A stretch of DNA of 64,000 nucleotides from Pseudoselenomonas ruminantium (GCA_902780915.1 CACZHK010000002.1:1-64000); one strand, 5' to 3'; positions 44,207 to 53,770 are shown, numbered from the stretch's first letter. The notes: a model not told the origin generated them from the letters alone. Made by a program: numbers and translations.

Positions 44207-45095
44207 GAACATGCTGGAAATTTCTCATTTGACCTATGTGTTTCCCCTGTCGGGGAACCTTTTCATAAAGGCATTGGATGATGTGTCCTTCTCGGTCAGG
44301 AGGGGGGAGATATTTGGCTTGGTGGGGGAGTCAGGTTCGGGAAAATCCACCCTGGCCCGTTTGATTATGAATGTTTATCAGCCCTGCAGCGGCAGGATAT
44401 TCTATAAGGGGATTGATACTGCAGACCCCCGAGCATTCCGGCAGAATAAGGGCATGCTCCAGACTTCGCGCCAGTTTATCTTTCAGGACTCCGGCACAAG
44501 CCTCAATCAGCGCATGAAGGTGGAAGACATTGTCACGGAACCCCTGCGCATTGCAGGGAGAAAACCGGATGTATCATATCGCAGGACTGCCAGTGAGGCT
44601 CTTGGCCAGGCCGGACTGAACGAATGGTACTTGGACAGATATCCTGCCAATCTGTCCGGCGGAGAACGGCAACGCGTGGCGATAGCCAGAGCACTGGTCA
44701 TGGAACCAGAGCTGATTGTGGCAGACGAGCCTATTGCCTCCCTGGACGCGTCCATGCAGGCTCAGATGGTGAATCTTTTCCACCGTCTCCAGGAAGAAAG
44801 GGAGTTTACTTTCCTTTTTATAGCGCATGACTTAGCCATGGTGAAGTTCTTGTGCAGCCGTGTGGGGGTGATGTATAGGGGGCGGCTGGTAGAAGTGGCG
44901 GAAACAAAGGAACTTTTTAAGAACCCCTTGCATGCCTATACAAGGGTGCTGATGGCTTCCATACCTATCCCGGATCCACGGAAGGAACGCGGGCGGAAAA
45001 TCCCGGTTTATGAGCCTGACAGCGAGGAACTGGCAGGGGAGCTTTTGGAAGCAGCGCCGGGGCATCTTGTGCGAACAGGGAGGCAGGATCAGTGA
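44196..45095 (+). CDS. Peptide/nickel ABC transporter ATP-binding protein (DppF/NikE-like)
   Basis: A 299-residue ATPase with GESGSGKST, LSGGERQRV and IVADEPIASLD, the second motor subunit of the importer. The start is a GTG at 44196 with GGAGG eight bases before it, overlapping the first ATPase gene by 11 bases; an ATG at 44211 is the alternative. The overlap with both neighbours indicates translational coupling along the operon. Confidence 0.9.
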   Translation: MAVENMLEISHLTYVFPLSGNLFIKALDDVSFSVRRGEIFGLVGESGSGKSTLARLIMNVYQPCSGRIFYKGIDTADPRAFRQNKGMLQTSRQFIFQDSGTSLNQRMKVEDIVTEPLRIAGRKPDVSYRRTASEALGQAGLNEWYLDRYPANLSGGERQRVAIARALVMEPELIVADEPIASLDASMQAQMVNLFHRLQEEREFTFLFIAHDLAMVKFLCSRVGVMYRGRLVEVAETKELFKNPLHAYTRVLMASIPIPDPRKERGRKIPVYEPDSEELAGELLEAAPGHLVRTGRQDQ

Positions 45096-46099
45096 AAAAA
45101 AACAAAATGATCTGCAGCATTGGGCAGAAGACGCTGGTTTTTTGCGCAAGCATTTTCCTTCTCAGCATTTTCGTATTCTTTGTAGCCAGGCTGGCTCCGG
45201 GTGATCCCTTGGAGGCCTATTACGGAGACAGGGTGGAGCGGATGAGTGTTCAGGAGAGGATGAGAGCAGAGATGCGGCTGGGCCTGCATGACCCCATCGC
45301 TGTTCAGTATGGAAGATGGCTGGAGAATGCTGCAGCAGGGGATTTTGGCATCTCCTACAAGTACAAGATGCCGGTTGAAGAAGTGATTGAAAGTCGCGTT
45401 CAGAATACTCTGTTGCTGGGAGGGCTTGGCTTCCTGCTAATCTTTGGGGGTGCCCTGCTGCTGGGAATCTTTTGCACCTGGCAGGAGGGGAAATGGCTGG
45501 ACAGGCTGATTTGTCAGGTAGGGACAATCACCTGCGCCATACCAGAGTTTTGGCTGGCTCTGGTGCTGATACTTGTTTTTTCCGTGGAACTCAGGCTGCT
45601 GCCCAGTTCCGGAGCGTATGATGTGGGGGGAAGCGGCAGCATTGGCGATAGAGCCGTGCATCTTGTCTTGCCTATGACGGCGGTAGTAGTCAATCACCTT
45701 TGGTATTACGCTTATATGATACGCAACAAGATGCTGGAGGAGGTGCGTGAGGAATATATCCTGCTTGCCAAGGCCAAGGGGCTGGGCAGGGAAAGAATCC
45801 TGCTGGTTCATGCCTTGCGGAATGTACTTCCGTCGTATTTGAGCCTGATGGCTATTTCTGTGCCTCATATCCTGGGAGGGACTTATGTGGTGGAAGCAGT
45901 TTTCTCTTATCCAGGCATTGGCACTCTCTTCTATGAAAGCGCCCGCTTTCAGGATTACAACCTGCTCATGCTGATCTGCCTTCTGTCCGGAGCTGTGGTC
46001 ATCCTCAGCAATCTTTTGGCACAGGGCATCAATGAAGCCATTGACCCGCGCATGAGGTCAACGGCTTTCGTGGAGAAAAACCAGGAGGTGAAGTCTTGA
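45092..46099 (+). CDS. Peptide/nickel ABC transporter permease (DppB/NikB-like)
   Basis: A 335-residue membrane protein with about six helices. An N-terminal helix is followed by an extracytoplasmic loop (APGDPLEAYYGDRV), typical of the DppB branch, and the ATPase-docking EAA-like segment is visible (EEYILLAKAKGLGRERILLVH). The start is a GTG that overlaps the previous stop (GTGA). It forms the channel with the next permease. Confidence 0.88.
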   Translation: MKKNKMICSIGQKTLVFCASIFLLSIFVFFVARLAPGDPLEAYYGDRVERMSVQERMRAEMRLGLHDPIAVQYGRWLENAAAGDFGISYKYKMPVEEVIESRVQNTLLLGGLGFLLIFGGALLLGIFCTWQEGKWLDRLICQVGTITCAIPEFWLALVLILVFSVELRLLPSSGAYDVGGSGSIGDRAVHLVLPMTAVVVNHLWYYAYMIRNKMLEEVREEYILLAKAKGLGRERILLVHALRNVLPSYLSLMAISVPHILGGTYVVEAVFSYPGIGTLFYESARFQDYNLLMLICLLSGAVVILSNLLAQGINEAIDPRMRSTAFVEKNQEVKS

Positions 46100-46980
46100 A
46101 TCATTCCTTTGAAATTGTTGGCATCCGCGCCCAGGAAGTCAAGCAGATAAAGCAGAGGCGCAGATATCTGTCCGGCCTGCCCTGGCCTGCCCTGCTAGTG
46201 TTGGCAATCATGATTCTTGGCTGCTTGGCGGTGCCCTGGCTGGGAGTGAGGGACCCTGCCTTCATGGATATGGCTAACTACAATCGTCCCCCGGATATGG
46301 AATTCCTTTTCGGCACGGACACCATGGGCAGGGATGTTTTTTCTTGCATCTGGCATGGGGGACGCGTTTCTATTTTTATAGGTCTTGCAGCTACGGTTTT
46401 ATCCACTTTCATCGCTGTGGTTTATGGTGCATTGAGCGGCATGGCTCCCGTTTGGCTCGATGATTTGCTGATGCGCCTTACAGAGATCTTGCTGAGCATT
46501 CCCAGTCTTCTTTTGGTGATCCTGCTGCTGGCTTGCATGGGGAAACCTAATGTCTTCAGCATTGCGCTGGTTATAGGCCTGACCAGCTGGCTGGCCATTG
46601 CCAAGGTGGTGCGGACTGAGGTCAGGCAGCTGGCCGAGGCAGATTTTATTGCAGCGGCCCGCATCATGGGAGGGGGAACCTTCTATATACTGAGGAAACA
46701 TTTGCTGCCCAATTTCCTGGCTTCCATCATGTTCATGGTAGTGATGAATGTGCGTTCGGCTATAGTCTACGAGTCTACTTTGAGCTTCATGGGCTTGGGG
46801 CTCCCTCTGTCGGTAATCTCTTGGGGGAGTATGCTGTCCCTGTCGGAGAAAGCTCTGCTGACAGATGCTTGGTGGATTATACTGATACCGGGAGTTTTTT
46901 TGGCAACTTTGTTGCTGTCCCTGACTTCCATAGGGAATTATTTGAGGAAAGAGGTCAATAGAAAAGAAAGCAATCTTTAG
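46096..46980 (+). CDS. Peptide/nickel ABC transporter permease (DppC/NikC-like)
   Basis: A 294-residue membrane protein. The N-terminal helix is followed by the DppC-type extracytoplasmic segment (FLFGTDTMGRDVFSCIWHGG) and the EAA-like loop (ADFIAAARIMGGGTFYILRKH). The start is a TTG that overlaps the preceding stop (TTGA), with GGAGG at a good distance. It is the last gene of the importer operon; no terminator is obvious before hicA. Confidence 0.88.
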   Translation: MNHSFEIVGIRAQEVKQIKQRRRYLSGLPWPALLVLAIMILGCLAVPWLGVRDPAFMDMANYNRPPDMEFLFGTDTMGRDVFSCIWHGGRVSIFIGLAATVLSTFIAVVYGALSGMAPVWLDDLLMRLTEILLSIPSLLLVILLLACMGKPNVFSIALVIGLTSWLAIAKVVRTEVRQLAEADFIAAARIMGGGTFYILRKHLLPNFLASIMFMVVMNVRSAIVYESTLSFMGLGLPLSVISWGSMLSLSEKALLTDAWWIILIPGVFLATLLLSLTSIGNYLRKEVNRKESNL

Positions 46981-47028
46981 GGGAGAAGCCAAGGAGGTTA
47001 TCTTTTACAAGCCATATGAATCATTCAT

Positions 47029-47073
47029 TAGCAACTATATTTAGTTGCTATATAGTAAAGAAACTGTTATAAT
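47029..47073 (+). promoter_or_regulatory. hicAB promoter with overlapping inverted repeat
   Basis: TTGCTA (47045-47050) and TATAAT (47068-47073) are 17 bases apart. TAGCAACTA (47029-47037) and TAGTTGCTA (47042-47050) form a nine-base inverted repeat that covers the -35. HicB antitoxins bind such sites to repress their own operon. Confidence 0.6.
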
Positions 47074-47093
47074 TTTCATAAAGAAGGGATATC

Positions 47094-47348
47094 ATGGGCA
47101 AGAAAGATAAGCTGATTGAACGGTTGAAGGCAAAACCGAGGGATTTTACCTTTGCGGAAACGGAAAGCCTGTTGGAGTGCCTTGGCTATGTGCGAAATGA
47201 CAAAGGGCGGACAAGCGGCTCTAGAATAGCGTTTAAGAATCCGAAGCACAAGACTATCATGCTGCATAAGCCGCATCCTCGAAAAGAATTGCTGGAATAT
47301 CAGGTCAAGGAACTTATAAGGACGCTGGAGGAGGAGGGGTTGCTATGA
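47094..47348 (+). CDS. hicA: HicA mRNA interferase toxin
   Basis: 84 residues with a double-stranded-RNA-binding-like fold; HicA cleaves mRNA and stalls growth when unopposed. The family block around the catalytic histidine is seen (SGSRIAFKNPKHKTIMLHKPH, residues about 42-62, H near the end). The ATG follows AAGGGA. It overlaps hicB by four bases, so the antitoxin is made from the same message. The toxin here is slightly longer than the usual 60-80 residues. Confidence 0.88.
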   Translation: MGKKDKLIERLKAKPRDFTFAETESLLECLGYVRNDKGRTSGSRIAFKNPKHKTIMLHKPHPRKELLEYQVKELIRTLEEEGLL

Positions 47349-47689
47349 GCAATACCATGCGCTATAAAGGATATATCGGTTCGGTGGAGTTTTCGGAACG
47401 TGATGGGGTTTTCTATGGCAAGGTGCTGGGCATACACTCTCTGATATCTTATGAAGGCAGGGATGCGGCAGAGTTGGTAGCAGATTTTCATGGAGCGGTG
47501 GATGAGTATCTTTCCATGTGTGAAGAGGATGGCGTGGCTCCTGAGACGGCTTATAAGGGCAGCTTCAACGTACGCATAACGCCACAGCTTCATGAAAAAT
47601 TGGCGGTTTACGCACAGAATAATGGCATAAGCCTTAACAAACTGGTAGAGGCGGCGTTGCAAGCGTATAAGCCCTTGGAAGCGATATGA
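47345..47689 (+). CDS. hicB: HicB antitoxin
   Basis: 114 residues. The N-terminal HicB fold (YKGYIGSVEFSERDGVFYGK) neutralises HicA, and the C-terminal part (LHEKLAVYAQNNGISLNKLV) is a ribbon-helix-helix-like DNA-binding domain that would act on the inverted repeat at 47029-47050. It overlaps hicA by ATGA. It is clearly homologous to the orphan HicB at 26962, and the two could cross-regulate. Confidence 0.88.
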   Translation: MSNTMRYKGYIGSVEFSERDGVFYGKVLGIHSLISYEGRDAAELVADFHGAVDEYLSMCEEDGVAPETAYKGSFNVRITPQLHEKLAVYAQNNGISLNKLVEAALQAYKPLEAI

Positions 47690-47768
47690 GAATATGACAC
47701 GGCCCACGGAATGAACCGGGGGCCGTTTTGCTAAGGAGTTGCTTTTGGTTAGAAGGTGGTGAAGGTCT

Positions 47769-48251
47769 ATGCCCCTTTGCGAGTGTTGCTATCGGTCACC
47801 GTTGGGAAATATATTGATGATCAGTGATGGAACGTCGCTTACAGAATTATCTTTTGCGGATGCTTCAGGCATGGAGAAAAATGCTTGCCCGCTCCCTGTT
47901 TTTAATGACACCCGCCGCTGGCTGGATATGTATTTTGCAGGCCAAATCCCTGATTTCCTGCCTCGGCTTTCTCCTCAGGGCACGGCTTTCCGCCAGTCCG
48001 TCTGGGATATGCTCCTTGCCATTCCCTATGGCCAGACCACCAGCTATGGAGAGATTGCTGCGGAGATTGGCAGAAGAAGGCAGACAGAAAAAATGTCTGC
48101 CCAGGCAGTGGGCGGAGCAGTGGGGCACAATCCCATAGCCATCATCATCCCCTGCCATCGTGTCATAGGCAAGGACGGCAGCCTGACGGGCTATGGAGGC
48201 GGCCTTTGGCGGAAGGGATGGCTGCTGCAATTTGAGCGGGGCGTGAGGTGA
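47769..48251 (+). CDS. ogt: Methylated-DNA-protein-cysteine methyltransferase
   Basis: 160 residues. This suicidal repair enzyme removes the methyl group from O6-methylguanine to its own cysteine, which is in the PCHRV motif near residue 130 (IIIPCHRVIG). The helix-turn-helix region (YGQTTSYGEIAAEIG) that inserts into DNA precedes it. It has no Ada regulatory domain. No clear promoter was resolved; a GAAGGTGGTGAAGG stretch precedes the ATG. Confidence 0.92.
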   Translation: MPLCECCYRSPLGNILMISDGTSLTELSFADASGMEKNACPLPVFNDTRRWLDMYFAGQIPDFLPRLSPQGTAFRQSVWDMLLAIPYGQTTSYGEIAAEIGRRRQTEKMSAQAVGGAVGHNPIAIIIPCHRVIGKDGSLTGYGGGLWRKGWLLQFERGVR

Positions 48252-48341
48252 AAAATGGGGCTTTTGATGGTACAATAAATAGGAGAATGCCTGATTGCAA
48301 GGCGGGGGCGATTTCTTGGCGGGAAGGAGCGTGAGGCTCAG

Positions 48342-49994
48342 ATGGAAAATGAGAGGCTTATCCCCATTGGCATAGAAGACTTTCAAAGGATTCGTCAGGG
48401 CAACTACTACTTTGTCGATAAGACATTTTTCATCCGGCAGCTATTGCAAGACGGCAGCCAGGTCGCACTGCTGACAAGGCCGCGGCGTTTTGGCAAGACA
48501 TTGCTCATGAGTGTGCTGTACTATTTCTTCGATATGGAGCATGCAGCGGAGAACCGCGCTCTTTTCGAGGGATTGAAGATAAGCGCAGATGAGCAGGCTA
48601 TGGCGAATTTTGGCAGCCACCCTGTTATTTTCCTTTCGCTCAAAGGTGCCAAGCAGGGGAAATATGATCTAGCGGTAAAAAGCATTGCCGGTATCATGGC
48701 CCAGGTATACAAGCATTGCCGTGGGCTGATAGTAGATGACAACTTGCTGGAGACTGACCGGGAATACTATCAAAGAATTCTTGGTGGCCAGGTAGAGGCA
48801 GTAGAGCTGGAAACAAGTCTCAGCCGCCTGTCTGAGTTCCTTCATCAATCCACTGGACAAAAAGCCATTATTCTTATTGATGAGTATGATGCACCTGTCC
48901 AGTCGGCCTGGCAGCATGGTTTCTATGATGAGATGATTCAGTTCATGCGCAATTTCCTCGGCAATGCCCTGAAGACCAATAAGTTCCTCGAACGTGCGAT
49001 GATGACAGGCGTATTGCGCATCACAAAGGAAAGCATCTTCTCAGATCTCAACAATTTCAAAGTATATTCGGTTCTGAGCAGCAGGTATGCGGATGCCTGT
49101 GGCTTCACGGAAGGAGAAGTCCGCCAATTGCTGGCAGAAACAGGCCATGCTGACAAGATAGCCGAAGCGAAAACCTGGTATGATGGCTACCACTTCGGAG
49201 CGATGGAGCTTTATAATCCCTGGTCTATACTGAACTACATCGCTGACGGGTGCAAGCCTGCACCGTACTGGGCCAATACTTCTGAAAATAGTATCTTGGG
49301 CAAATTGGTCAGCCAGGCAGACACGCAGAGAACTGAGGACTTGCGGGCTTTGTATGAGGGCGAGTCCATTCATACATATTTCGATGAAACCGTGATTTAT
49401 GACCGGATCGGCCAGAATGATGAAGCACTATATACACTTATGCTCAACACAGGCTACCTGACTGTGGGGGAGCATGATATCGAGAGCGGCGTGCTGCGGA
49501 TTCCCAATCGTGAAGTCCGCAGCTCCTACCGCAAGCAGATTCTGAAATCATTGCAGGATTGCCTGCCGAGAAGACAGGCAGACTTCTTGTATCAGAGCAT
49601 GCTGAAGGGAGAAGCGAAAGAGTTCCAAAAGCATCTGCAAACTATTTTGGAGAGAAATGCGAGCTACCGTGACACAGGCTATGAATCCTTCTATCACGGC
49701 ATGATGCTGGGGCTGATGACCTTGCTGATGGATACGCACCATGTCCGCTCGAACCGTGAAAGCGGCCTGGGGGCATATGATATGGCCCTGATTCCCAAGC
49801 AAAAAAAATCCCCAGGCGTGTTGCTGGAGTTCAAGGTGGCAGATGAGGAAAAGCACTTGGAAGCAAAGGCAAGAGAAGCCCGTGAGCAGATTGAGCAGAA
49901 GAATTATGTTGAAGAATTATATGCTCAGGGGATAAATGCTATCTGGAAATATGGCATTGCATTTTGTGGGAAAAAAGTTGTTATTACGGCTTGA
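48342..49994 (+). CDS. AAA-ATPase-like protein with C-terminal PD-(D/E)XK-type domain
   Basis: 550 residues of the AAA-ATPase_like/DUF1703 family. An N-terminal YYFVDKTFFIRQLL block, the P-loop TRPRRFGKTLLMS and a Walker B-like IILIDEYDAP (about 178-187) form the ATPase. The C-terminal part contains a nuclease-like strand (VLLEFKVADE) and a helical end (ALREAREQIEQKNY-like region). The family is abundant in anaerobes with many paralogues, and its role is unknown; a link to conflict or mobile elements is often proposed. The start has a weak ribosome site. It is followed by a strong hairpin. Confidence 0.85.
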   Translation: MENERLIPIGIEDFQRIRQGNYYFVDKTFFIRQLLQDGSQVALLTRPRRFGKTLLMSVLYYFFDMEHAAENRALFEGLKISADEQAMANFGSHPVIFLSLKGAKQGKYDLAVKSIAGIMAQVYKHCRGLIVDDNLLETDREYYQRILGGQVEAVELETSLSRLSEFLHQSTGQKAIILIDEYDAPVQSAWQHGFYDEMIQFMRNFLGNALKTNKFLERAMMTGVLRITKESIFSDLNNFKVYSVLSSRYADACGFTEGEVRQLLAETGHADKIAEAKTWYDGYHFGAMELYNPWSILNYIADGCKPAPYWANTSENSILGKLVSQADTQRTEDLRALYEGESIHTYFDETVIYDRIGQNDEALYTLMLNTGYLTVGEHDIESGVLRIPNREVRSSYRKQILKSLQDCLPRRQADFLYQSMLKGEAKEFQKHLQTILERNASYRDTGYESFYHGMMLGLMTLLMDTHHVRSNRESGLGAYDMALIPKQKKSPGVLLEFKVADEEKHLEAKAREAREQIEQKNYVEELYAQGINAIWKYGIAFCGKKVVITA

Positions 49995-49997
49995 ATC

Positions 49998-50034
49998 ACA
50001 AGAGGCCTGCCCAATTGCTGGACAGGCCTCTTGT
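49998..50034. terminator. Hairpin between converging genes
   Basis: ACAAGAGGCCTG (49998-50009) and CAGGCCTCTTGT (50023-50034) pair perfectly over a 13-base loop, between the ATPase gene and the end of moaC. A T-run is weak on both sides. Confidence 0.65.
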
Positions 50035-50042
50035 ATAAGTAA

Positions 50043-50549
50043 TTATGCCCGCTGGTAATGCCCGCTTTTGCCGCCGCTTTTTTCTTCCAGATGGATGCCG
50101 GTTATCTCCATGCCCTTGTCTATGGCCTTGCACATGTCGTAGATGGTGAGGAGGGCGGTGCTGACGGCGGTGAGGGCTTCCATCTCTACCCCGGTTTTGC
50201 CGGTGATTTTGGCGGTGGCGGTGGCTTCCACGGCGCAGTCTTCCGGCAGCAGGGTAAAGTCCACGCTGACCCCTGTGAGGGGCAGAGGATGGCAGAGGGG
50301 GATGAGGTCTGAGGTTTTCTTGGCGGCCATGATGCCCGCCAGCCTAGCTACCCCCAGCACATCACCCTTCCGGGCAGTGCCGCCCTCAATGGCGGCGTAG
50401 ACAGGGGGGCTGACCTTGATGCGGCCTGTGGCCGTGGCTATCCGCAGGGTTTCCGCTTTGTTGCTTACATCTACCATATGAGCCTGTCCTTTTTCATCGA
50501 AATGATTGAGGGCAGGCTCTTTTGCTATCTTCCCATCAGAAAGAGACAT
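50043..50549 (-). CDS. moaC: Cyclic pyranopterin monophosphate synthase MoaC
   Basis: 168 residues. MoaC makes cyclic pyranopterin monophosphate from the MoaA product in molybdopterin synthesis. Family blocks visible are MVDVSNK near residue 25, [12 protein letters not shown] near 80 and [20 protein letters not shown] near 120. I start it at 50549 because GGTGG lies just upstream; this overlaps mobA-mobB by 25 bases, so the two are coupled. It is the last gene of the molybdenum-cofactor cluster on this strand. moaD and moaE are not in the window. Confidence 0.95.
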   Translation of the reverse strand: MSLSDGKIAKEPALNHFDEKGQAHMVDVSNKAETLRIATATGRIKVSPPVYAAIEGGTARKGDVLGVARLAGIMAAKKTSDLIPLCHPLPLTGVSVDFTLLPEDCAVEATATAKITGKTGVEMEALTAVSTALLTIYDMCKAIDKGMEITGIHLEEKSGGKSGHYQRA

Positions 50550-51616
50550 AATTCCACCGCCTTTTCCAGGTTGTTGATATGATATTCGTAAAGACTGGCT
50601 GCGTCCTCTTGCGGGCTGGAGGTAAAGAGTGCGGCTGTGTCTTCGCCAGTGAAGGGTTCTCCCTTGCCACGCCATAGGGAGAGGGTGGGCAGGGTGCCGT
50701 GGCTGCGGCTTTCTGTGAGGAGCAGGTCAATACCTTCCATCTTGCTGGCAACAGCTTCAAAGTCGGCCCGCTGCGCTGTCTTCTGGGTGATGAACCAGCC
50801 CTGGGGGGATATCACTGCCACGCTTTCAGCTCCTGCTTCGCTGAAACGGCAGCTGTCCTTGCCCTCCATATCCAGGTTGAAGCCGTGGCTGTCGCTTTTG
50901 ATTACTCCTGTCCTTATGCCTCGCTTTCTGAGGCGGGGCAGGAGTTTTTCTATGAAGGTGGTCTTGCCCGTGCCGGAGGCAGGGGCGGTGATGGAGATGA
51001 GGGGCAACCGGCGCCGGAGATTAGCAAACCTGCCTTGTGCCAGCCGCCAGTCAGCGGGGGTGTTGAGATTGAAGAAATGAGAAGGGGAGCCTGTGTATTC
51101 CACTTTGTTGCAAGGGAAGGCTTCAAGCACCTGCCGGATTTTCCTTATGTTATCATGGAGAGCTTTTTGGAAATAGGTGGCAGTTTCCCGTCGATAGAAA
51201 GCTGCCAAGGGTTGAAGCCTGCCTTGGATTACGGGCACAAGAGCAAGTTCACTGGTTGGTAGAGTCGCTCCCCAACGGCAGAGTTCCTCCAAGTCCAGGA
51301 AAGGCATATCTCCTGCCATAGCTAGTGCCCAGGAAGTGGTTAGGTGTTTAAGTCCCTGAGCCAGCCCGGACACGGGGCCAAGGCCCTGCTTTTCGTCAAA
51401 GAGCAGGAGGGCGCCGTATTTTTCTGCCAGTTCTGTGAGAAAGGGGGAGGGGGCTTCGGCGCAGAGGAAGATTTCCGTGAAGCCTGCGTTTCTTCCTTTA
51501 GCGAGAGTTATTTCCAATAAGGACTTATCTCCCAGCTGTAATTGTCGCTTGTCCCTGCCCAGCCGGGTGCTTTTACCTCCGGCTATGACTAATAGTGATA
51601 GATTGCTTGCATTCAT
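50525..51616 (-). CDS. MobA-MobB fusion protein
   Basis: About 363 residues in two domains. The first (about 1-190) is MobA, the molybdenum-cofactor guanylyltransferase, with the nucleotide-binding [12 protein letters not shown] and the AGDMPFL active-site block. The second (about 205-363) is MobB, a GTP-binding helper with [10 protein letters not shown] (P-loop) and LTESRSHG. The fusion suggests direct transfer of guanine nucleotide between the two. ATG codons at 51616 and 51619 follow GGAGCC; the eight-base distance favours 51616. A 130-base palindromic element separates it from the MOSC-moaB gene. Confidence 0.88.
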   Translation of the reverse strand: MNASNLSLLVIAGGKSTRLGRDKRQLQLGDKSLLEITLAKGRNAGFTEIFLCAEAPSPFLTELAEKYGALLLFDEKQGLGPVSGLAQGLKHLTTSWALAMAGDMPFLDLEELCRWGATLPTSELALVPVIQGRLQPLAAFYRRETATYFQKALHDNIRKIRQVLEAFPCNKVEYTGSPSHFFNLNTPADWRLAQGRFANLRRRLPLISITAPASGTGKTTFIEKLLPRLRKRGIRTGVIKSDSHGFNLDMEGKDSCRFSEAGAESVAVISPQGWFITQKTAQRADFEAVASKMEGIDLLLTESRSHGTLPTLSLWRGKGEPFTGEDTAALFTSSPQEDAASLYEYHINNLEKAVELCLFLMGR

Positions 51617-51642
51617 CATTAAGGCTCCGTTTTTGCTTATCA

Positions 51643-51776
51643 AGCCTTCCCCTCTGGGGAAGGTGGCAGCCCGAAGGGCTGACGGATGAGGTGCGACCTA
51701 ACTCGTATAGCTGCCATAGCTTGAAACGTCCCACCTCATCCGCCCCTGCGGGGCACCTTCCCCAGAGGGGAAGGCT
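51643..51776. repeat. Palindromic intergenic element, copy 1
   Basis: Terminal arms of 23 bases, perfectly complementary (51643-51665 and 51754-51776), with inner 11-base arms CGGATGAGGTG (51683-51693) and CACCTCATCCG (51732-51742) and small hairpins AGCCC-GAA-GGGCT (51668-51680) and GCCCC-TGC-GGGGC (51742-51754). The outer arms are themselves hairpins (CCTTCCCC with GGGGAAGG). A non-coding MITE-like or REP-like element. Confidence 0.8.
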
Positions 51777-51789
51777 AATTCACTATAAT

Positions 51790-52722
51790 TCATTTTCTCG
51801 CACATTCCCCGGTCTCTCCCCGGAGAATTTCTATGCCGTGGGCCAGGGAGGGCAGGATAAAGCCCAGGCATTCCTCCACTGCCTTGGGGCTGCCGGGGAG
51901 GTTGACTATCAGGCTCCGCTTGTGGATGCCTGCGGCGGCGCGGCTCAGCATGGCGCGGGGGGTAATCTTCAGGGACAGGGCCCGCATGGCTTCGGGAATG
52001 CCGGGAGCCAGCCGCTCGCAGACTGCGAGGGTGGCTTCCGGGGTCACATCACGGGGGGAAAAGCCTGTGCCGCCAGTGGTGAGGATGAGGGCAATCCCCA
52101 TGTCTGCAAATTCCCGCATTTGGGCGGCCAGTTCCTCCTTTTCGTCCGGCAGCAAGGCGCGATGGATTTGGGTGTAGCCAGCTTCCTTCAGCATGGCCTC
52201 TGCCTTGTCTCCGCTCTTGTCCTCCCGTTCCCCCTTGGCGCCCTTGTCGCTGGCGGTGATTACGGCTGCTTCCAGCGGCAGTTTTTCCTCGGTGATGGTG
52301 AGGGTATCTCCTGCCTTCAGCCTGCCCCCATGGAGCACCCTGCCGAAGACGCCCTTGCGGGGCATGATGCAGTCGCCCACTTGCCTAAAAATCTCGCAAT
52401 GGCTGTGGCACTTCTTGCCAATCTGGGTGACTTCAAAGAAGACCTCACCGGCCTTCAGTCTGGTGCCTACAGGCAGCTGGTGGAAAGCTATGCCCTCAGC
52501 CACGATGTTTTCACCGAAGTCCCCAAACTCCACCTCGCCGCCCCGGCGGCGGAAGTCCTCGATTTCCTCCAGGGCCAGGAAGCTCACCTGCCTGTGCCAG
52601 TCCCCGGCGTGGGCATCACCCTTGAGGCCGTGTTCCGTGATGAAAAGAGCTTCTTCTACCGGGCGCTTGCTGGTGCCCTTCTTTTCGCTCATGCAGATTG
52701 CCCTGATTTCTCCTGTGCTCAT
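51790..52722 (-). CDS. MOSC domain-MoaB/MogA fusion protein
   Basis: 310 residues. The first half (about 1-150) is a MOSC domain, found in molybdenum-cofactor sulfurases and carriers, with GDFGENIVAEG and the cysteine in IGKKCHSHCEIF. The second half (about 153-310) is a MoaB/MogA molybdopterin adenylyltransferase domain with LTTGGTGFSPRDVTPEA and NLPGSPKAV. The pairing suggests that adenylated molybdopterin is passed directly to a sulfur-handling or cofactor-binding domain. It starts two bases after the moaA stop, in an operon with it. Confidence 0.88.
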   Translation of the reverse strand: MSTGEIRAICMSEKKGTSKRPVEEALFITEHGLKGDAHAGDWHRQVSFLALEEIEDFRRRGGEVEFGDFGENIVAEGIAFHQLPVGTRLKAGEVFFEVTQIGKKCHSHCEIFRQVGDCIMPRKGVFGRVLHGGRLKAGDTLTITEEKLPLEAAVITASDKGAKGEREDKSGDKAEAMLKEAGYTQIHRALLPDEKEELAAQMREFADMGIALILTTGGTGFSPRDVTPEATLAVCERLAPGIPEAMRALSLKITPRAMLSRAAAGIHKRSLIVNLPGSPKAVEECLGFILPSLAHGIEILRGETGECARK

Positions 52723-52724
52723 GG

Positions 52725-53711
52725 TTAGCCTCCTACCTGATACATATAGCGGCTGTCCCGCTCTGCCTGTTCGATAGCTGAGAAAAGATGTTCAGCCGGT
52801 TTTTTCCTGACTGCTTTTGCAATGGCTTCAGTCAAATCGTCCTCTGCCATGCCCTGGCGGAGGAGAGTCCGCAAATCCAATCCCGCTGAACTGTGCAGGC
52901 AGAGTTTCAGGAACCCTTCGGCAGTGAGCCGCAAGCGGTTGCAGGAGGAGCAGAATTTATGCTCCATGGCATCTATGAAGCCAATTTTGCCTTTGAAGCC
53001 TGCGGGCCTCACATATTCTGCCGGTCCCCGGAGACTTTCATGGGCTTCTGCTTCCTGCAGTTGGCCGAAGGATTTTTGCAGGAGCTGCCGCACTTCTGCC
53101 AAGGGGATTCCTTCTAGTCCTGCTTCATAGGCGCAGCCCACCGGCATCAGTTCTATGAAACGCACATTGACTGCTTCTTCGCGGGCTAATTCTGCCAGCT
53201 TGGGAATATCTGCTTCGTTGATTCCTCGCAGGGGGACGCAGTTGATTCTTGTGTGGCGGAATCCCGCTTCTTTCAGTGCCTTAAATCCCTCCCTGACAGC
53301 GGGCAGTTCCCGGCGGCGGGTGAGGTGGAAAAAGGCAGCCTCATCCAGGGTGTCCAAGCTGACATTGAGATAGTCAAGGCCCACTGCTTTGAGTTTTCCT
53401 GCCATTTGAGGCAGCAGCACACCGTTGGTGGTGAGGACGACGATCTCTATGCCGGGAATGCGCTTGATTGCCTTGATCAGCTCAAGAATGCCTGGCCGCA
53501 CCAGTGGTTCGCCGCCCGTCAGGCGGATTTTCCTGGCCCCAAGGCGGGCGAAGCAATGCACCAGACGCAGGATTTCTTCGTAGGAGAGTATGTCTTCATG
53601 GTGTAGTTTTGACACGCCTTCCTCCGGCATGCAGTAGCGGCAGCGGAGATTGCAGAGGTCTGTGACGGAAATGCGCACATATTCTATGCGCCTGCCAAAG
53701 TTATCATACAT
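52725..53711 (-). CDS. moaA: GTP 3',8-cyclase MoaA
   Basis: A 328-residue radical SAM enzyme that rearranges GTP in the first step of molybdopterin synthesis. The N-terminal cluster is C20, C24, C27 (CNLRCRYC), the C-terminal cluster is formed by CSSCNRLRLTAEGFLKLC, and the chain ends in the double glycine (YQVGG) that is needed for activity. Length is typical. It is followed at once by the MOSC-moaB gene. A palindromic element lies upstream, between it and moeA. Confidence 0.96.
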   Translation of the reverse strand: MYDNFGRRIEYVRISVTDLCNLRCRYCMPEEGVSKLHHEDILSYEEILRLVHCFARLGARKIRLTGGEPLVRPGILELIKAIKRIPGIEIVVLTTNGVLLPQMAGKLKAVGLDYLNVSLDTLDEAAFFHLTRRRELPAVREGFKALKEAGFRHTRINCVPLRGINEADIPKLAELAREEAVNVRFIELMPVGCAYEAGLEGIPLAEVRQLLQKSFGQLQEAEAHESLRGPAEYVRPAGFKGKIGFIDAMEHKFCSSCNRLRLTAEGFLKLCLHSSAGLDLRTLLRQGMAEDDLTEAIAKAVRKKPAEHLFSAIEQAERDSRYMYQVGG

Positions 53712-53770
53712 AAGGGCACCTCGTGGTTAGAATAAAAGTAGTGGGGGAAAATCGCCGTTGTCATTTCCAT

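Noticed and set aside
51595..52728. Forward ORF of 377 codons opposite the MOSC-moaB gene
   Set aside because: It runs through the palindromic element and antisense to a clear enzyme gene; codon pattern reflects the other strand.
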